This document shows positions 23,740-34,742 of a stretch of 64,000 bases of DNA, piece by piece. This DNA comes from Rhodobacter sp. TJ_12 (lineage in GTDB: Bacteria; Pseudomonadota; Alphaproteobacteria; Rhodobacterales; Rhodobacteraceae), in the NCBI RefSeq assembly GCF_020023995.1, contig NZ_NRRD01000001.1:248001-312000 (forward strand). Direction: 5' to 3'. Position 1 is the first letter of the stretch. Every line of letters begins with the position of its first letter. Position numbers and translations under genes: made by a program. Under the pieces are notes generated by a model. It was given only the letters and a program-made list of their open reading frames with translations, was not told the origin of the DNA and made no database searches.

Positions 23740-24462
23740 ATGACCGACATTTCCATCGTTATCCCCGCCCGCAACGAGGCAGAGAATATTGCCGCGCTGC
23801 TTGATGGGATCGATGCGGCGCTGTTAGGGCAAGATTACGAGGTGATCGTGATTGATGATGCCTCTGACGATGGGATGGAGGGTATTTTGCGCGCGCGCAT
23901 GGCGCAGGCGCCGCAGTTGCGCGTGCTGCGCAATCGCCGCGCAGGCGGACAATCGGCGGCGGTGCATTCGGGGGTGCAGGTGGCGCGCGGCGCGATTTGT
24001 GCCACGTTGGATGGCGATGGCCAGAACCCGCCCGAAGAATTGCCCAAGCTGATCGCGCCTTTGCAAGCCGCCGGTTCCGAAAAGATCGGTCTGGTCGCCG
24101 GGCAGCGGGTTGACCGGCAAGATACGCTTTCGAAGAAGCTGGCGTCGCGCGCGGCCAATGCCCTGCGGTCGTGGGTGCTGAAGGATGGCACGCGCGATAC
24201 CGGCTGCGGGCTCAAGGCATTTCGGCGCGCGCCCTTTCTTGAGTTGCCCTATTTCGACCATATGCACCGCTACCTGCCTGCGCTTTTTGCGCGCGACGGC
24301 TGGGGGGTCGCGCATGTCGATGTTTCGCATCGCGCCCGCGGGGGCGGGCGGTCACATTATTCCAACCTGCAACGCGCGCTGGTGGGGGCTGTCGATCTTT
24401 TGGCTGTGGCGTGGCTGATCCGGCGGCGCAAAAAATCGCGCCCCACCGAGGTGACGCAATGA
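23740..24462 (+). CDS. Glycosyltransferase family 2, polyprenyl-phosphate type
   Basis: A 240-residue GT2 enzyme of the dolichol-phosphate-mannose-synthase-like group. It starts MTDISIVIPARNEAENI. The nucleotide-sugar site is visible as VIDDASDDG near residue 40 and the metal site as ATLDGDGQNPPEEL near residues 88-101; a DTGCGLKAFRR acceptor-side motif and one C-terminal hydrophobic segment (AVDLLAVAWLI) follow. Relatives load a sugar from a nucleotide donor onto undecaprenyl phosphate. The ATG at 23740 was chosen over 23644 because the catalytic fold begins immediately after it. Its stop overlaps the next start as ATGA, indicating coupled translation with the LABN-domain gene. Confidence 0.87.
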   Translation: MTDISIVIPARNEAENIAALLDGIDAALLGQDYEVIVIDDASDDGMEGILRARMAQAPQLRVLRNRRAGGQSAAVHSGVQVARGAICATLDGDGQNPPEELPKLIAPLQAAGSEKIGLVAGQRVDRQDTLSKKLASRAANALRSWVLKDGTRDTGCGLKAFRRAPFLELPYFDHMHRYLPALFARDGWGVAHVDVSHRARGGGRSHYSNLQRALVGAVDLLAVAWLIRRRKKSRPTEVTQ

Positions 24463-24770
24463 CCGGATGGTTGGAAAAACTGCTGCATGTCGACAGCACG
24501 ATCGAGCTTTGGTGGGTGATCTTTGGCTTTGCCGCGCAGGCGATGTTCACGATGCGCTTTTTGGTGCAATGGATCGCGTCGGAGCGCGCCAAGGATTCCG
24601 TCATGCCAGTGGCCTTTTGGTATTTCTCGCTTGCGGGGGGGCTGATGCTGCTGGCCTATGCGCTTTACCGCGCCGATCCAGTTTTCATTCTGGGCCAAGC
24701 CCTGGGGGTGATTATCTATTTCCGCAACCTGACGCTGATCCGCCGTGCCAAACGCCGCCCCGAACTCTAA
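24459..24770 (+). CDS. Lipid-A-disaccharide synthase N-terminal-domain (LABN) membrane protein
   Basis: A 103-residue protein of about three transmembrane helices: WWVIFGFAAQAMFTMRFLVQWI, AFWYFSLAGGLMLLAYALYR and PVFILGQALGVIIYFRNL. The RFLVQWIASERAKDSVMPVAFW pattern (split here across helix ends) belongs to the LABN family, usually found beside DPM-type GT2 and ArnT-like genes. The family may help present or flip the polyprenyl-linked sugar. It is coupled to the gene on each side: ATGA overlap upstream and a 26-base overlap with the GT39 gene downstream. Confidence 0.82.
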   Translation: MTGWLEKLLHVDSTIELWWVIFGFAAQAMFTMRFLVQWIASERAKDSVMPVAFWYFSLAGGLMLLAYALYRADPVFILGQALGVIIYFRNLTLIRRAKRRPEL

Positions 24771-26208
24771 GCCGCTGTCTGAGACGCGAGGCTGGTTTGC
24801 CCCGGCGCTGGCGCTGGTTGCAGCCCTTGTGGCGCTGCGGCTTTTGGCGCTGGCCTTCGACCACACCGATATTTTCGTCGATGAGGCGCAATATTGGTTT
24901 TGGGGGCAAAACCTCGATTTCGGTTATTATTCCAAACCGCCGCTGATCGGCTGGCTGTTGCGCGCGGTGACCGATCTGGCCGGGTCAAGCGATCCGTTTT
25001 GGCTGCGCTTGCCGGGGACCTTTTTGCATGCGGCGACGGCGCTGATCTTGGGGGCGCTGGCCGCGCGTATCGGCGGCGCGCGGGCGGGCTTTGCTGCCGC
25101 TGCGGTGTATATCACGGCACCGATGGCGGCTTTGGGGTCTTGGCAGATTTCCACCGATACGGTGATGGCGCCGTTTTTCGCCGCCGCGCTTTTGTATTTC
25201 TGGCGCGCGGGCGAAAGCCGATCTGCGACCCATGGCGCGCTGGCGGGGCTGTTCATCGGTTGCGCCTTCATGGCGAAATATGCTGCGATCTATTTCTGGG
25301 GCGGCGCACTCTTGGCGATGCTGTTTGTGCCCGCGCGGCGGATCGGCTGGCCGGCCTTCGCCGCGATGGTGGGGCTTTTCGCGCTGGTGATTGCGCCCAA
25401 TGTGGTGTGGAACCTGACCCACAAGCTGACCACGGTGCAGCACACGCTGGACAATGTCGGCTGGGTGCGGGCCGGGGCAGGGGCCAATCTGGCCTCGATG
25501 GCGGAATTCTTTGGCTCGCAATTTGCGGTCTTTGGGCCGGTCAGCTTTGCGGCGCTTTTGTGGGGTTATACGCGCTTGGGCGCGCCGCAAAAACGGGCTT
25601 TGATGGCGCTTTCTATCCTGCCGCTGATGGCCGTGACGGCGCAGGCCTATCTGGGCAAGGCGCAAGCGAATTGGGCTGTCGCGGCCTATTTCGCGGGCGC
25701 TGTGCTGGTGGCGCTGGTGCTGCCGCGCCGGGGGCTGTGGCTGGCGCTTGGTTTGAATATGATTGCCTGTCTGGCGGTGCCGGTTTTGATTGTTGCCGCG
25801 CCGTGGCTGGGGCCCGATGAGGCCCCCTGGATGAAGCGCTATCTGGGCCGGGCAGAGCTGTCCACCCGTATCCTTGCCTTGGCCCAGGCCGAGGGGGTGT
25901 CCGTCTATGCGCAAAACCGCGATATTTTGGCCGATCTGTTCCTGACCGGGCGTGAGGTTGTTGGCCAGCCTGAGGGCGTGACCGTTTATGCGCCCCGTGT
26001 TGTGGGGCGGGCGCATAACTACTACGAACAGAATTACGCGCTCCCGCCAGAGTATCGCGGCAAGCTTTTGGTGATCCGTGCGGCGCCGATGGTTTGCGCC
26101 GGCGTCCCGGTGCCGCCAGCGGGGGTGTTGAACGGATCGGGGCATTGGGCGGGCAAGCAGATCACGCCTTATCTTGTGGATGCGGAGTGTCTGGATGCCG
26201 AAACTTGA
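24745..26208 (+). CDS. ArnT-like glycosyltransferase family 39 protein
   Basis: A 487-residue polytopic protein with about ten membrane segments. The first periplasmic loop holds the GT-C signature HTDIFVDEAQYWFWGQNL, with Asp-Glu acting in catalysis, followed by DFGYYSKPPLIGW. ArnT-type enzymes move a sugar from undecaprenyl phosphate to lipid A or another glycan on the periplasmic face. The GTG at 24745 gives MPNAAPNSKPLSETRG and overlaps the LABN gene by 26 bases; a later start is possible because no strong Shine-Dalgarno is seen. With the GT2 and LABN genes it forms a complete load-and-transfer set. The sugar is unknown. Confidence 0.85.
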   Translation: MPNAAPNSKPLSETRGWFAPALALVAALVALRLLALAFDHTDIFVDEAQYWFWGQNLDFGYYSKPPLIGWLLRAVTDLAGSSDPFWLRLPGTFLHAATALILGALAARIGGARAGFAAAAVYITAPMAALGSWQISTDTVMAPFFAAALLYFWRAGESRSATHGALAGLFIGCAFMAKYAAIYFWGGALLAMLFVPARRIGWPAFAAMVGLFALVIAPNVVWNLTHKLTTVQHTLDNVGWVRAGAGANLASMAEFFGSQFAVFGPVSFAALLWGYTRLGAPQKRALMALSILPLMAVTAQAYLGKAQANWAVAAYFAGAVLVALVLPRRGLWLALGLNMIACLAVPVLIVAAPWLGPDEAPWMKRYLGRAELSTRILALAQAEGVSVYAQNRDILADLFLTGREVVGQPEGVTVYAPRVVGRAHNYYEQNYALPPEYRGKLLVIRAAPMVCAGVPVPPAGVLNGSGHWAGKQITPYLVDAECLDAET

Positions 26209-26920
26209 CCTGATCCATTGGGGCTATTGGCTGACGTTCGGCTGGCTTTTTTCCATCGTGCTGTTTCGCCATTTCACGAGCGTTGATCCGGCGATCACGG
26301 GGCTGTTCTATTCCCCGGATGCGGGCTTTCCGCTGGGCGATAATGCGCTTTTGAACCTTCTGCGCGAATGGATTTGGGATGGCGCTATTGTGGTGTTCCT
26401 GGTCGCGGGGCTGGCATGGTTTTGGGTGGCGCGGCGGCGCAGCCTGTGGGGCCGTGGCTTTGGGGGCGGCACGCTTGCCGGGTTGTCGAACACAGGGTGG
26501 CGCGCGATTTTTGGGACCTTCCTGCTGGGGCCGGGGCTGATCGTGAATGGCTGGCTGAAAAGCTTTTCCGGGCGTGCCCGGCCCGCCAACACCACGCTTT
26601 TTGGGGGCGATAAGCAGTTTTCCCTCGCCGGTGACTTCACCGATCAATGCGCTTCGAATTGTTCCTTCGTTTCGGGGGAGGTGGCGGCGGGCACGGCGCT
26701 GGCGGTCACGGTTTGGTTTGTGACGGCGGCTGTCCCCTATGCTTGGCTGCGCGCCAGCCTACGCGGGCTGGGCCTGTTGGTCCCGGCCTTCGTGATCTTT
26801 CAGAGAGTCGCCACGGGGCGGCATTTCCCCTCCGATGCTGTCTTTGCGGTTTTGATCACCGCGACCATCGCTTGGGCCTTTGCGGTGGCGCATCATGTGG
26901 TGCGCGCCACGCAGAAGTGA
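26195..26920 (+). CDS. PAP2-family phosphatase, possibly acting on lipid A or polyprenyl phosphates
   Basis: A 241-residue membrane phosphatase with about six hydrophobic segments. The PAP2 motifs are visible: K122-x6-RP130 (KSFSGRARP), a central FVSGEVA at 159-165 where most members have PSGH, and R204-x5-H210 with D214 (RVATGRHFPSD). The outer motifs are intact; the SGE variant occurs in some alphaproteobacterial members by memory. It overlaps the GT39 gene by 14 bases and has a GGAG eight bases before the ATG. In this context it may remove a phosphate from lipid A, as LpxE or LpxF do, or recycle undecaprenyl pyrophosphate. Confidence 0.8.
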   Translation: MPKLDLIHWGYWLTFGWLFSIVLFRHFTSVDPAITGLFYSPDAGFPLGDNALLNLLREWIWDGAIVVFLVAGLAWFWVARRRSLWGRGFGGGTLAGLSNTGWRAIFGTFLLGPGLIVNGWLKSFSGRARPANTTLFGGDKQFSLAGDFTDQCASNCSFVSGEVAAGTALAVTVWFVTAAVPYAWLRASLRGLGLLVPAFVIFQRVATGRHFPSDAVFAVLITATIAWAFAVAHHVVRATQK

Positions 26921-26951
26921 GGCTGTCATCACCCGCAGCTTGCGGTTGCGG

Positions 26952-26980
26952 TTGACTCTCGTCCCGGCGGCCCCTATAGC
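26952..26980 (+). promoter_or_regulatory. Predicted promoter of the str operon (rpsL-rpsG-fusA-tuf2)
   Basis: TTGACT and TATAGC are separated by 17 bases, the closest match to sigma-70 consensus in the window. The -10 lies about 200 bases upstream of the rpsL ATG, implying a long leader (26990-27178) that could host S7 or other autoregulation. Confidence 0.65.
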
Positions 26981-27178
26981 GCGCCCATCCAGCGCCGCCG
27001 CTCGAATCCGTTCGGGGGGATGGCTTGGGGCCCCATAGCCTCGATCCTCTGGATATCGACCGTTCGGCCTTCTTCGGAGGGACGGGCGGATTTGGTGTTT
27101 TGTGATGGGCACAAGGCACCGTCGAGAAGCGGCGCACCCCGGTGGGTGCGAGTATTGACAAGCAGAACGGGGAACCGA

Positions 27179-27550
27179 ATGCCGACGATCCAGCAGCTGA
27201 TCCGCAAACCGCGGCAGCCCAAGGTGAAGCGCTCCAAGTCGCAACACCTTCAAGAATGCCCGCAAAAGCGTGGCGTTTGCACGCGCGTCTACACCACGAC
27301 GCCGAAGAAACCGAACTCCGCTATGCGTAAGGTGGCCAAAGTCCGCCTGACGAATGGCTTCGAGGTCATCTCCTACATCCCGGGCGAAAAGCACAACCTG
27401 CAAGAGCACTCTGTCGTGCTCATCCGCGGCGGCCGTGTGAAAGACCTTCCGGGTGTCCGTTACCACATCCTGCGCGGTGTGCTGGATACCCAAGGTGTCA
27501 AAGACCGTCGTCAGCGTCGTTCGAAATACGGCGCCAAGCGTCCGAAATAA
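27179..27550 (+). CDS. rpsL: 30S ribosomal protein S12
   Basis: 123 residues from [12 protein letters not shown]. The decoding-centre loops [18 protein letters not shown] (with the lysine equivalent to K43) and [11 protein letters not shown] (K88 and P91 equivalents) are unchanged, so a streptomycin-sensitive ribosome is expected. The GGAACCGA before ATG 27179 supports this start over the long upstream extension in frame. First gene of the str operon, 12 bases before rpsG. Confidence 0.97.
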   Translation: MPTIQQLIRKPRQPKVKRSKSQHLQECPQKRGVCTRVYTTTPKKPNSAMRKVAKVRLTNGFEVISYIPGEKHNLQEHSVVLIRGGRVKDLPGVRYHILRGVLDTQGVKDRRQRRSKYGAKRPK

Positions 27551-27562
27551 GGAGATCACCAG

Positions 27563-28033
27563 ATGTCTCGTCGTCACGCAGCTGAAAAGCGCGAAGTGCT
27601 GCCCGACGCCAAATATGGCGATCGCGTGCTGACCAAATTCATGAACAACCTGATGATCGACGGCAAAAAATCGGTTGCCGAACGTATCGTCTACAACGCG
27701 CTCGACCGCGTCGAAAGCCGCGCCAAGCGTGAGCCGGTGGAAGTGTTCCACGAAGCGCTCGACAACGTGAAACCCGCTGTCGAAGTCCGCTCGCGTCGCG
27801 TTGGTGGTGCCACCTATCAGGTGCCGGTCGAAGTGCGCCCGACGCGCCGTGAAGCGCTGGCGATCCGCTGGCTCATCACCGCCGCGAAAAACCGCAATGA
27901 GAATACCATGGAAGAGCGCCTCGCTGGCGAGCTGCTTGATGCCATGAACTCGCGCGGGTCTGCGGTGAAAAAGCGCGAAGACACCCACAAGATGGCCGAC
28001 GCGAACAAAGCGTTTAGCCATTACCGCTGGTAA
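27563..28033 (+). CDS. rpsG: 30S ribosomal protein S7
   Basis: 156 residues from [20 protein letters not shown], with [19 protein letters not shown] and the beta-hairpin region [14 protein letters not shown], ending [13 protein letters not shown]. It nucleates assembly of the 30S head and in E. coli represses the str operon. An AAGGAGATCACC ribosome binding site precedes it; 15 bases separate it from fusA. Confidence 0.97.
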   Translation: MSRRHAAEKREVLPDAKYGDRVLTKFMNNLMIDGKKSVAERIVYNALDRVESRAKREPVEVFHEALDNVKPAVEVRSRRVGGATYQVPVEVRPTRREALAIRWLITAAKNRNENTMEERLAGELLDAMNSRGSAVKKREDTHKMADANKAFSHYRW

Positions 28034-28048
28034 CAGGAGCCCTTTTCC

Positions 28049-30172
<2,124 letters not shown>

Positions 30173-30178
30173 TGCGTG

Positions 30179-30203
30179 CGGGGCCCGGGTTTTCCGGGCC
30201 CCG
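30179..30203 (+). promoter_or_regulatory. Hairpin between fusA and tuf2
   Basis: CGGGGCCCGG and CCGGGCCCCG pair over 10 bp around a GTTTT loop. The following bases (TCCCGCGCAG) contain no T run, so it probably slows or processes the transcript rather than ending it. Confidence 0.45.
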
Positions 30204-30235
30204 TCCCGCGCAGGATCAACGACTAGGAGGCCATC

Positions 30236-31411
30236 ATGGCAAAGGCAAAGTTTGAACGGAACAAACCGCACGTCAACATCGGCACGATCGGTCACGTTGA
30301 CCACGGCAAGACGACGCTGACGGCTGCGATCACGAAATACTACGGCGAATTCAAAGCCTACGACCAGATCGACGGGGCGCCGGAAGAGAAAGCGCGTGGG
30401 ATCACGATCTCGACGGCGCACGTTGAGTACGAGACGGAAACCCGTCACTACGCGCACGTGGACTGCCCCGGCCACGCGGACTATGTGAAGAACATGATCA
30501 CCGGCGCGGCGCAGATGGACGGTGCGATCTTGGTGGTGGCGTCGTCGGATGGCCCGATGCCGCAAACGCGTGAGCACATCTTGCTGGGCCGTCAGGTCGG
30601 CATTCCTTACATCACGGTCTACATGAACAAAGTGGACCTCGTGGATGACGAGGAACTGCTTGAGCTGGTGGAAATGGAAGTTCGCGAACTTCTGTCGGAC
30701 TACGAATACCCGGGCGACGACACGCCGATCATCAAAGGCTCGGCGCACCAAGCGCTGATGGGCGAGATGAAAGAGATCGGCGAGGATTCGATCCACGCGC
30801 TGATGAAGGCTGTTGACGAATACATCCCGACCCCGGCGCGTGCGGTTGACCAACCGTTCCTGATGCCGATCGAAGACGTGTTCTCGATCTCGGGCCGCGG
30901 CACGGTTGTGACCGGCCGTGTGGAACGTGGCGTGATCAACGTGGGTGACGAGCTGGAAATCGTCGGCATCCGTCCGACGAAGAAAACCACCTGCACCGGC
31001 GTTGAAATGTTCCGCAAGCTGCTGGATCGCGGCGAAGCAGGCGACAACATCGGCGCGCTGCTGCGCGGGATCGACCGTGACGGCGTTGAGCGTGGCCAGG
31101 TTCTGTCGAAGCCGGGTTCGGTGACGCCGCACACCAAGTTCGAAGCCGAAGCCTACATCCTGACGAAGGAAGAAGGCGGCCGTCACACGCCGTTCTTTGC
31201 GAACTACCGTCCGCAGTTCTACTTCCGCACCACCGACGTGACCGGCACGGTGAACCTGCCGGAAGGCACTGAGATGGTGATGCCGGGCGACAACCTGAAG
31301 TTCGAAGTCGAACTGATCGCGCCGATCGCGATGGAAGAAAAACTGCGCTTCGCCATCCGCGAAGGCGGCCGCACCGTCGGCGCCGGCGTCGTCTCCAAAA
31401 TCATCGAGTAA
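30236..31411 (+). CDS. tuf: Elongation factor Tu, copy 2
   Basis: 391 residues with a predicted protein identical to the copy at 9015-10190. By eye I count eight nucleotide differences across the 1176 bases, all synonymous and falling in the stretches around 30428, 30528-30537, 31040 and 31094-31103. This copy ends the str operon, 63 bases after fusA and with a clear AGGAGG before the start. Such near identity between copies is the known result of gene conversion. Confidence 0.98.
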   Translation: MAKAKFERNKPHVNIGTIGHVDHGKTTLTAAITKYYGEFKAYDQIDGAPEEKARGITISTAHVEYETETRHYAHVDCPGHADYVKNMITGAAQMDGAILVVASSDGPMPQTREHILLGRQVGIPYITVYMNKVDLVDDEELLELVEMEVRELLSDYEYPGDDTPIIKGSAHQALMGEMKEIGEDSIHALMKAVDEYIPTPARAVDQPFLMPIEDVFSISGRGTVVTGRVERGVINVGDELEIVGIRPTKKTTCTGVEMFRKLLDRGEAGDNIGALLRGIDRDGVERGQVLSKPGSVTPHTKFEAEAYILTKEEGGRHTPFFANYRPQFYFRTTDVTGTVNLPEGTEMVMPGDNLKFEVELIAPIAMEEKLRFAIREGGRTVGAGVVSKIIE

Positions 31412-31465
31412 TCGATGTTTTGCCCCGGCGGGCCTGCCCGCCGGGTGTGAAAACCAGGAATTCGG

Positions 31466-31493
31466 AAGGTGCGCCGTAAGGCGCGCCTTTTGT
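31466..31493 (+). terminator. Intrinsic terminator of the str operon
   Basis: AAGGTGCGCC and GGCGCGCCTT form a 10-bp stem (one G-T pair) with a GTAA loop, followed by TTTGTT. A second strong hairpin (CCGGCGGG/CCCGCCGG) lies closer to tuf2 near 31425-31445 without a T run. The predicted rpsJ promoter begins right after the T run. Confidence 0.8.
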
Positions 31494-31495
31494 TC

Positions 31496-31524
31496 TTGAC
31501 AGACTCAGGCCAGCCGCATATCCG
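31496..31524 (+). promoter_or_regulatory. Predicted promoter of the S10 operon
   Basis: TTGACA (perfect -35) and TATCCG are 17 bases apart, immediately downstream of the str terminator and about 95 bases upstream of rpsJ. Confidence 0.65.
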
Positions 31525-31619
31525 GCGCGCCTGATCTGTAAAGATTGCGGTTCGATGCTGGCACCACATTCGGTGTTGTCAGCCTCTCAACCTGAATAGC
31601 CCTGCGAAAAGGGAAAACC

Positions 31620-31928
31620 ATGTCTGGTCAAAACATTCGCATCCGGCTCAAGGCGTTCGATTACCGCGTGCTGGACGCCAGCACCCAGGAAATCGTCAAC
31701 ACCGCGAAGCGTACGGGTGCACAGGTCCGCGGGCCGATCCCGCTGCCCAACAAAATCGAGAAATTCACGGTTCTCCGTGGTCCGCACATCGACAAGAAGT
31801 CGCGCGACCAGTGGGAAATCCGCACGCATAAGCGTCTTCTCGACATCGTCGATCCGACCCCGCAAACCGTGGACGCGCTGATGAAGCTCGACCTCGCGGC
31901 TGGCGTGGATGTCGAGATCAAAGTCTGA
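31620..31928 (+). CDS. rpsJ: 30S ribosomal protein S10
   Basis: 102 residues from [19 protein letters not shown], with [19 protein letters not shown] and the C-terminal DVEIKV strand. S10 also serves as NusE in antitermination and binds the NusG KOW domain. First gene of the first S10 sub-block rpsJ-rplC-rplD-rplW; 11 bases from rplC. Confidence 0.97.
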   Translation: MSGQNIRIRLKAFDYRVLDASTQEIVNTAKRTGAQVRGPIPLPNKIEKFTVLRGPHIDKKSRDQWEIRTHKRLLDIVDPTPQTVDALMKLDLAAGVDVEIKV

Positions 31929-31939
31929 GGAGTTAGCAC

Positions 31940-32665
31940 ATGCGTTCTGGTGTTATCGCCAAGAAGCTGGGCATGACCCGGCTGTTCCTCGAAGATGGCA
32001 AACAGGTTCCGGTGACCGTGCTGCAACTCGACAACCTGCAAGTTGTCGCGCAGCGCACCGTCGAAACCGATGGCTACACGGCTGTGCAACTCGGTGCGGG
32101 CGAGGCGAAAGCCAAGCGCGTTTCGGGTGCGATGCGTGGTCACTTCGCGAAAGCGAATGTGGCGCCCAAGCGCAAGCTGGCCGAGTTCCGTGTTTCGCCC
32201 GAAAACCTGATCGAAGTTGGCGCCGAAATCTCGGCCGAGCATTACCTTGCCGGTCAGCATGTCGACATCGCCGGCACCTCGATCGGTAAGGGCTTTGCCG
32301 GTGCCATGAAGCGTCACAACTTCGGTGGTCTGCGCGCCTCGCACGGTGTGTCGATCTCGCACCGTTCGCACGGTTCGACCGGTCAGTGCCAAGACCCGGG
32401 TAAGGTCTTCAAAGGCAAGAAAATGGCGGGTCATCTTGGTGCCGTTCGCGTCACCACGCAGAACCTGCAAGTGGTCCGCACCGACGCCGAGCGTGGCCTG
32501 ATCATGGTCAAAGGGTCGGTTCCGGGCGCCAAAGGCGGCTGGGTGACGATCAAAGACGCCGTGAAAAAACCGGCTCCGGCGGATCTGCCGATGCCGGCCG
32601 CGCTGAAATCCGCGGCGGCTGCCGCTCCGGCCGAAGAAGCTCCGGTCGAAGGGGGTGAAGCATGA
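31940..32665 (+). CDS. rplC: 50S ribosomal protein L3
   Basis: 241 residues, longer than E. coli L3 through an alanine/glutamate-rich C-terminal tail ([16 protein letters not shown]). The family core is visible: [35 protein letters not shown] and [18 protein letters not shown], which includes the loop reaching the peptidyl transferase centre. Its stop overlaps the rplD start (ATGA at 32662), giving translational coupling. Confidence 0.97.
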   Translation: MRSGVIAKKLGMTRLFLEDGKQVPVTVLQLDNLQVVAQRTVETDGYTAVQLGAGEAKAKRVSGAMRGHFAKANVAPKRKLAEFRVSPENLIEVGAEISAEHYLAGQHVDIAGTSIGKGFAGAMKRHNFGGLRASHGVSISHRSHGSTGQCQDPGKVFKGKKMAGHLGAVRVTTQNLQVVRTDAERGLIMVKGSVPGAKGGWVTIKDAVKKPAPADLPMPAALKSAAAAAPAEEAPVEGGEA

Positions 32666-33282
32666 AACTCGACGTGATCAAGCTCGACGGCGGCAAAGCC
32701 GGTTCGATCGATCTCAATGAGTCGCTGTTCGGCCTCGAGCCGCGCGCCGACATCCTGCATCGCGTCGTGCGCTGGCAGCGTGCGAAGGCGCAGGCTGGCA
32801 CCCACTCGGTGCTCGGCAAGTCGGAGGTCAGCTACTCGACCAAGAAGATCTACCGCCAAAAAGGCACCGGTGGCGCGCGTCACGGGTCCAAAAAGGCGCC
32901 GATCTTCCGTCATGGTGGTGTCTACAAAGGGCCGACCCCGCGCAGCCACGCCCATGAGCTGACCAAGAAGTTCCGCGCGCTTGGCCTGCGTCATGCGCTG
33001 TCGGCCAAAGCGAAAGCGGGCAACCTCGTGGTCGTCGAATCGGCGGAAATGGCCGAAGCGAAAACCTCGATGCTTGCGAAAACCGCCAAAGAGCTGGGCT
33101 GGAAAAAAGTCTTGGTCATTGACGGTGCTGCCGTGAACGAGAACTTCGCGCTCGCCGCGCGCAACATCGATGGCATCGACGTGCTGCCCTCGATGGGCGC
33201 CAACGTCTATGACATCCTCAAGCGTGACACGCTCGTGATCACCAAAGCGGGTGTCGAAGCTCTGGAGGCTCGCCTGAAATGA
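32662..33282 (+). CDS. rplD: 50S ribosomal protein L4
   Basis: 206 residues with [21 protein letters not shown], the exit-tunnel loop, and [18 protein letters not shown] near the C-terminus. In E. coli L4 autoregulates the S10 operon; whether it does so here is unknown, and here that operon ends two genes later at a terminator. It overlaps both rplC and rplW by four bases. Confidence 0.97.
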   Translation: MKLDVIKLDGGKAGSIDLNESLFGLEPRADILHRVVRWQRAKAQAGTHSVLGKSEVSYSTKKIYRQKGTGGARHGSKKAPIFRHGGVYKGPTPRSHAHELTKKFRALGLRHALSAKAKAGNLVVVESAEMAEAKTSMLAKTAKELGWKKVLVIDGAAVNENFALAARNIDGIDVLPSMGANVYDILKRDTLVITKAGVEALEARLK

Positions 33283-33575
33283 GTGCGAAACCCGAACATT
33301 ACGACGTGATCGTGAAGCCCGTCATCACCGAGAAAGCCACTATGGCCTCGGAAGCTGGCGCGGTGGTGTTCCAAGTCGCCAAGACGGCGACCAAACCGGC
33401 GATCAAAGAGGCTGTCGAAGCGCTCTTCGGTGTGAAGGTGAAGGCGGTCAACACCACCATCACCAAAGGCAAGGTGAAACGTTTCCGCGGGGCCCTTGGT
33501 CAACGCTCGGACGTGAAAAAAGCCTATGTCACGCTCGAAGACGGTCAAACCATCGACGTCTCGACCGGCCTTTAA
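33279..33575 (+). CDS. rplW: 50S ribosomal protein L23
   Basis: 98 residues from [20 protein letters not shown], with [20 protein letters not shown] and [14 protein letters not shown]. It lies at the tunnel exit and docks trigger factor and SRP. It is the last gene of the first S10 sub-block: a strong terminator follows 18 bases later instead of the usual rplB. Confidence 0.97.
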   Translation: MSAKPEHYDVIVKPVITEKATMASEAGAVVFQVAKTATKPAIKEAVEALFGVKVKAVNTTITKGKVKRFRGALGQRSDVKKAYVTLEDGQTIDVSTGL

Positions 33576-33592
33576 GGCCAGGCACATGAAAA

Positions 33593-33622
33593 GAAGGCCC
33601 TCGCGCAAGCGGGGGCCTTTTC
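33593..33622 (+). terminator. Intrinsic terminator after rplW, inside the S10 cluster
   Basis: AGGCCCTCGC and GCGGGGGCCT pair over 10 bp (one G-T) around a GCAA tetraloop and are followed by TTTTCTGTTT. It separates rpsJ-rplC-rplD-rplW from the rest of the S10 genes. Confidence 0.85.
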
Positions 33623-33665
33623 TGTTTCTGTGGCGTAAAAGGGAAGGTGCGGTTTGTTGGCCGAT

Positions 33666-34469
33666 TCAGCAGGTATATCCGAAGCGATTCCAGACGCCCT
33701 CACCGTAGCGCGTCCCTCCATGGGCAGCGATGTATTTGCCATTCATATTGACCAGCTTTTGGTGACGCGCCTCAATTTCGAGATGTTCTGTGCGTGGTGT
33801 AAGGTTCAGAAATTGGCCCAGCCGCTCTAGTTCTGTTTCAGAATGGTCAATAAGATCCTCGTAGCGCACAGTGATGCAGTCGCTTTCGTCGAAATCCTCA
33901 AGCGCTTGGCTGTAAGCCACGTTCCAATGCATCATCAGTTCCGGCAGCGTCGTCATCGACCATTTCTGTGTCGCGCCGGCAACCGCGCGCGGATCACGCG
34001 TCATGATGATAAACTGACTGCCTGGGAAAACCTTCCGCAGCCAAGGGATTTTGGTCAGGTTCGGCGGTGATTTTTCGACGAGGGTCGGGCTGTCGCCCAC
34101 GACAAAGGGGCGCCACGCGTCCAAGATCGCCGCGCGATGGGCCGGGTAATCGTCAAGACGGTTCAGTTCCTCCAGAGCCTCGGTGCTGAAAGCAAACCGC
34201 CCGGCGCCGCCGAATCTGAGGGCTGCGGTGAAGACCGACTGAATGTGCTCGCCTTCGCTTTCGGGGGTCGAGGCCCGCAGGCAGGACAGCTCATATTTTG
34301 AGACAAGTAGTCGCTCTAAAAGTGTGGTGCCGCTGCGTTGAAGTCCGCAAATGAAAATGAAACGGTCAATATCGGCGGTATCGTTATACTTCACATCGGG
34401 CAGGCGCTTGGCCCGAACTATCTTGTATTTGCGAAGTCGCGCCTTAAGAGTTCGCCAAGCTATTAACAT
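33666..34469 (-). CDS. Sulfotransferase inserted between rplW and rplB
   Basis: A 267-residue sulfotransferase-fold protein on the opposite strand to the ribosomal genes. The 5'-phosphosulfate loop is FICGLQRSGTTLLERLL near residue 38, and the 3'-phosphate site is QFIIMTRDPRAVAGATQKW near residues 150-170; RYEDLIDH follows. Members transfer sulfate from PAPS to carbohydrates, lipids or proteins. Here a surface polysaccharide or lipid acceptor is likely but unproven. The start ATG at 34469 has a perfect AGGAGG seven bases upstream. Codon composition, especially near the start, looks AT-richer than the flanking ribosomal genes, suggesting horizontal acquisition. Confidence 0.85.
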   Translation of the reverse strand: MLIAWRTLKARLRKYKIVRAKRLPDVKYNDTADIDRFIFICGLQRSGTTLLERLLVSKYELSCLRASTPESEGEHIQSVFTAALRFGGAGRFAFSTEALEELNRLDDYPAHRAAILDAWRPFVVGDSPTLVEKSPPNLTKIPWLRKVFPGSQFIIMTRDPRAVAGATQKWSMTTLPELMMHWNVAYSQALEDFDESDCITVRYEDLIDHSETELERLGQFLNLTPRTEHLEIEARHQKLVNMNGKYIAAHGGTRYGEGVWNRFGYTC

Positions 34470-34670
34470 GCCTATACCTCCTGATTTTCCGGTCTTCCCG
34501 TTAGCAGGATGCCTGAGTGTTAGTTGTCACGGGCCGTCACTGAATGCAACCTTGGGTTGCTGTTCGGTGCAAGTCATTTTGATGCTTGGCTAATTTTCGC
34601 CGCAGTTGCATTCGTTCTGACCAAAACGAAGTCATCGGCACGATCGGGGTGCGCCGGAGCACCTTCTGTG

Positions 34671-34699
34671 TGGACAGGTCGATGCATCCCTGTTATGTC
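34671..34699 (+). promoter_or_regulatory. Candidate promoter of the rplB-rpsS-rplV-rpsC-rplP block
   Basis: TGGACA and TATGTC are 17 bases apart, about 110 bases upstream of rplB. The match is modest. A promoter is needed in this region because a terminator and an oppositely oriented gene separate rplB from rplW. Confidence 0.4.
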
Positions 34700-34712
34700 C
34701 CGCCAATCGCTC

Positions 34713-34742
34713 GGCCCCGGATTCGTCCGGGGTCTGTGATTT
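34713..34742 (+). terminator. Possible leader attenuator upstream of rplB
   Basis: GGCCCCGGA and TCCGGGGTC form a 9-bp stem with a TTCG tetraloop, followed after TGTGA by TTTTT. Lying just downstream of the candidate promoter, it could terminate or attenuate transcription in the rplB leader, or simply be an old terminator remnant. Confidence 0.45.
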
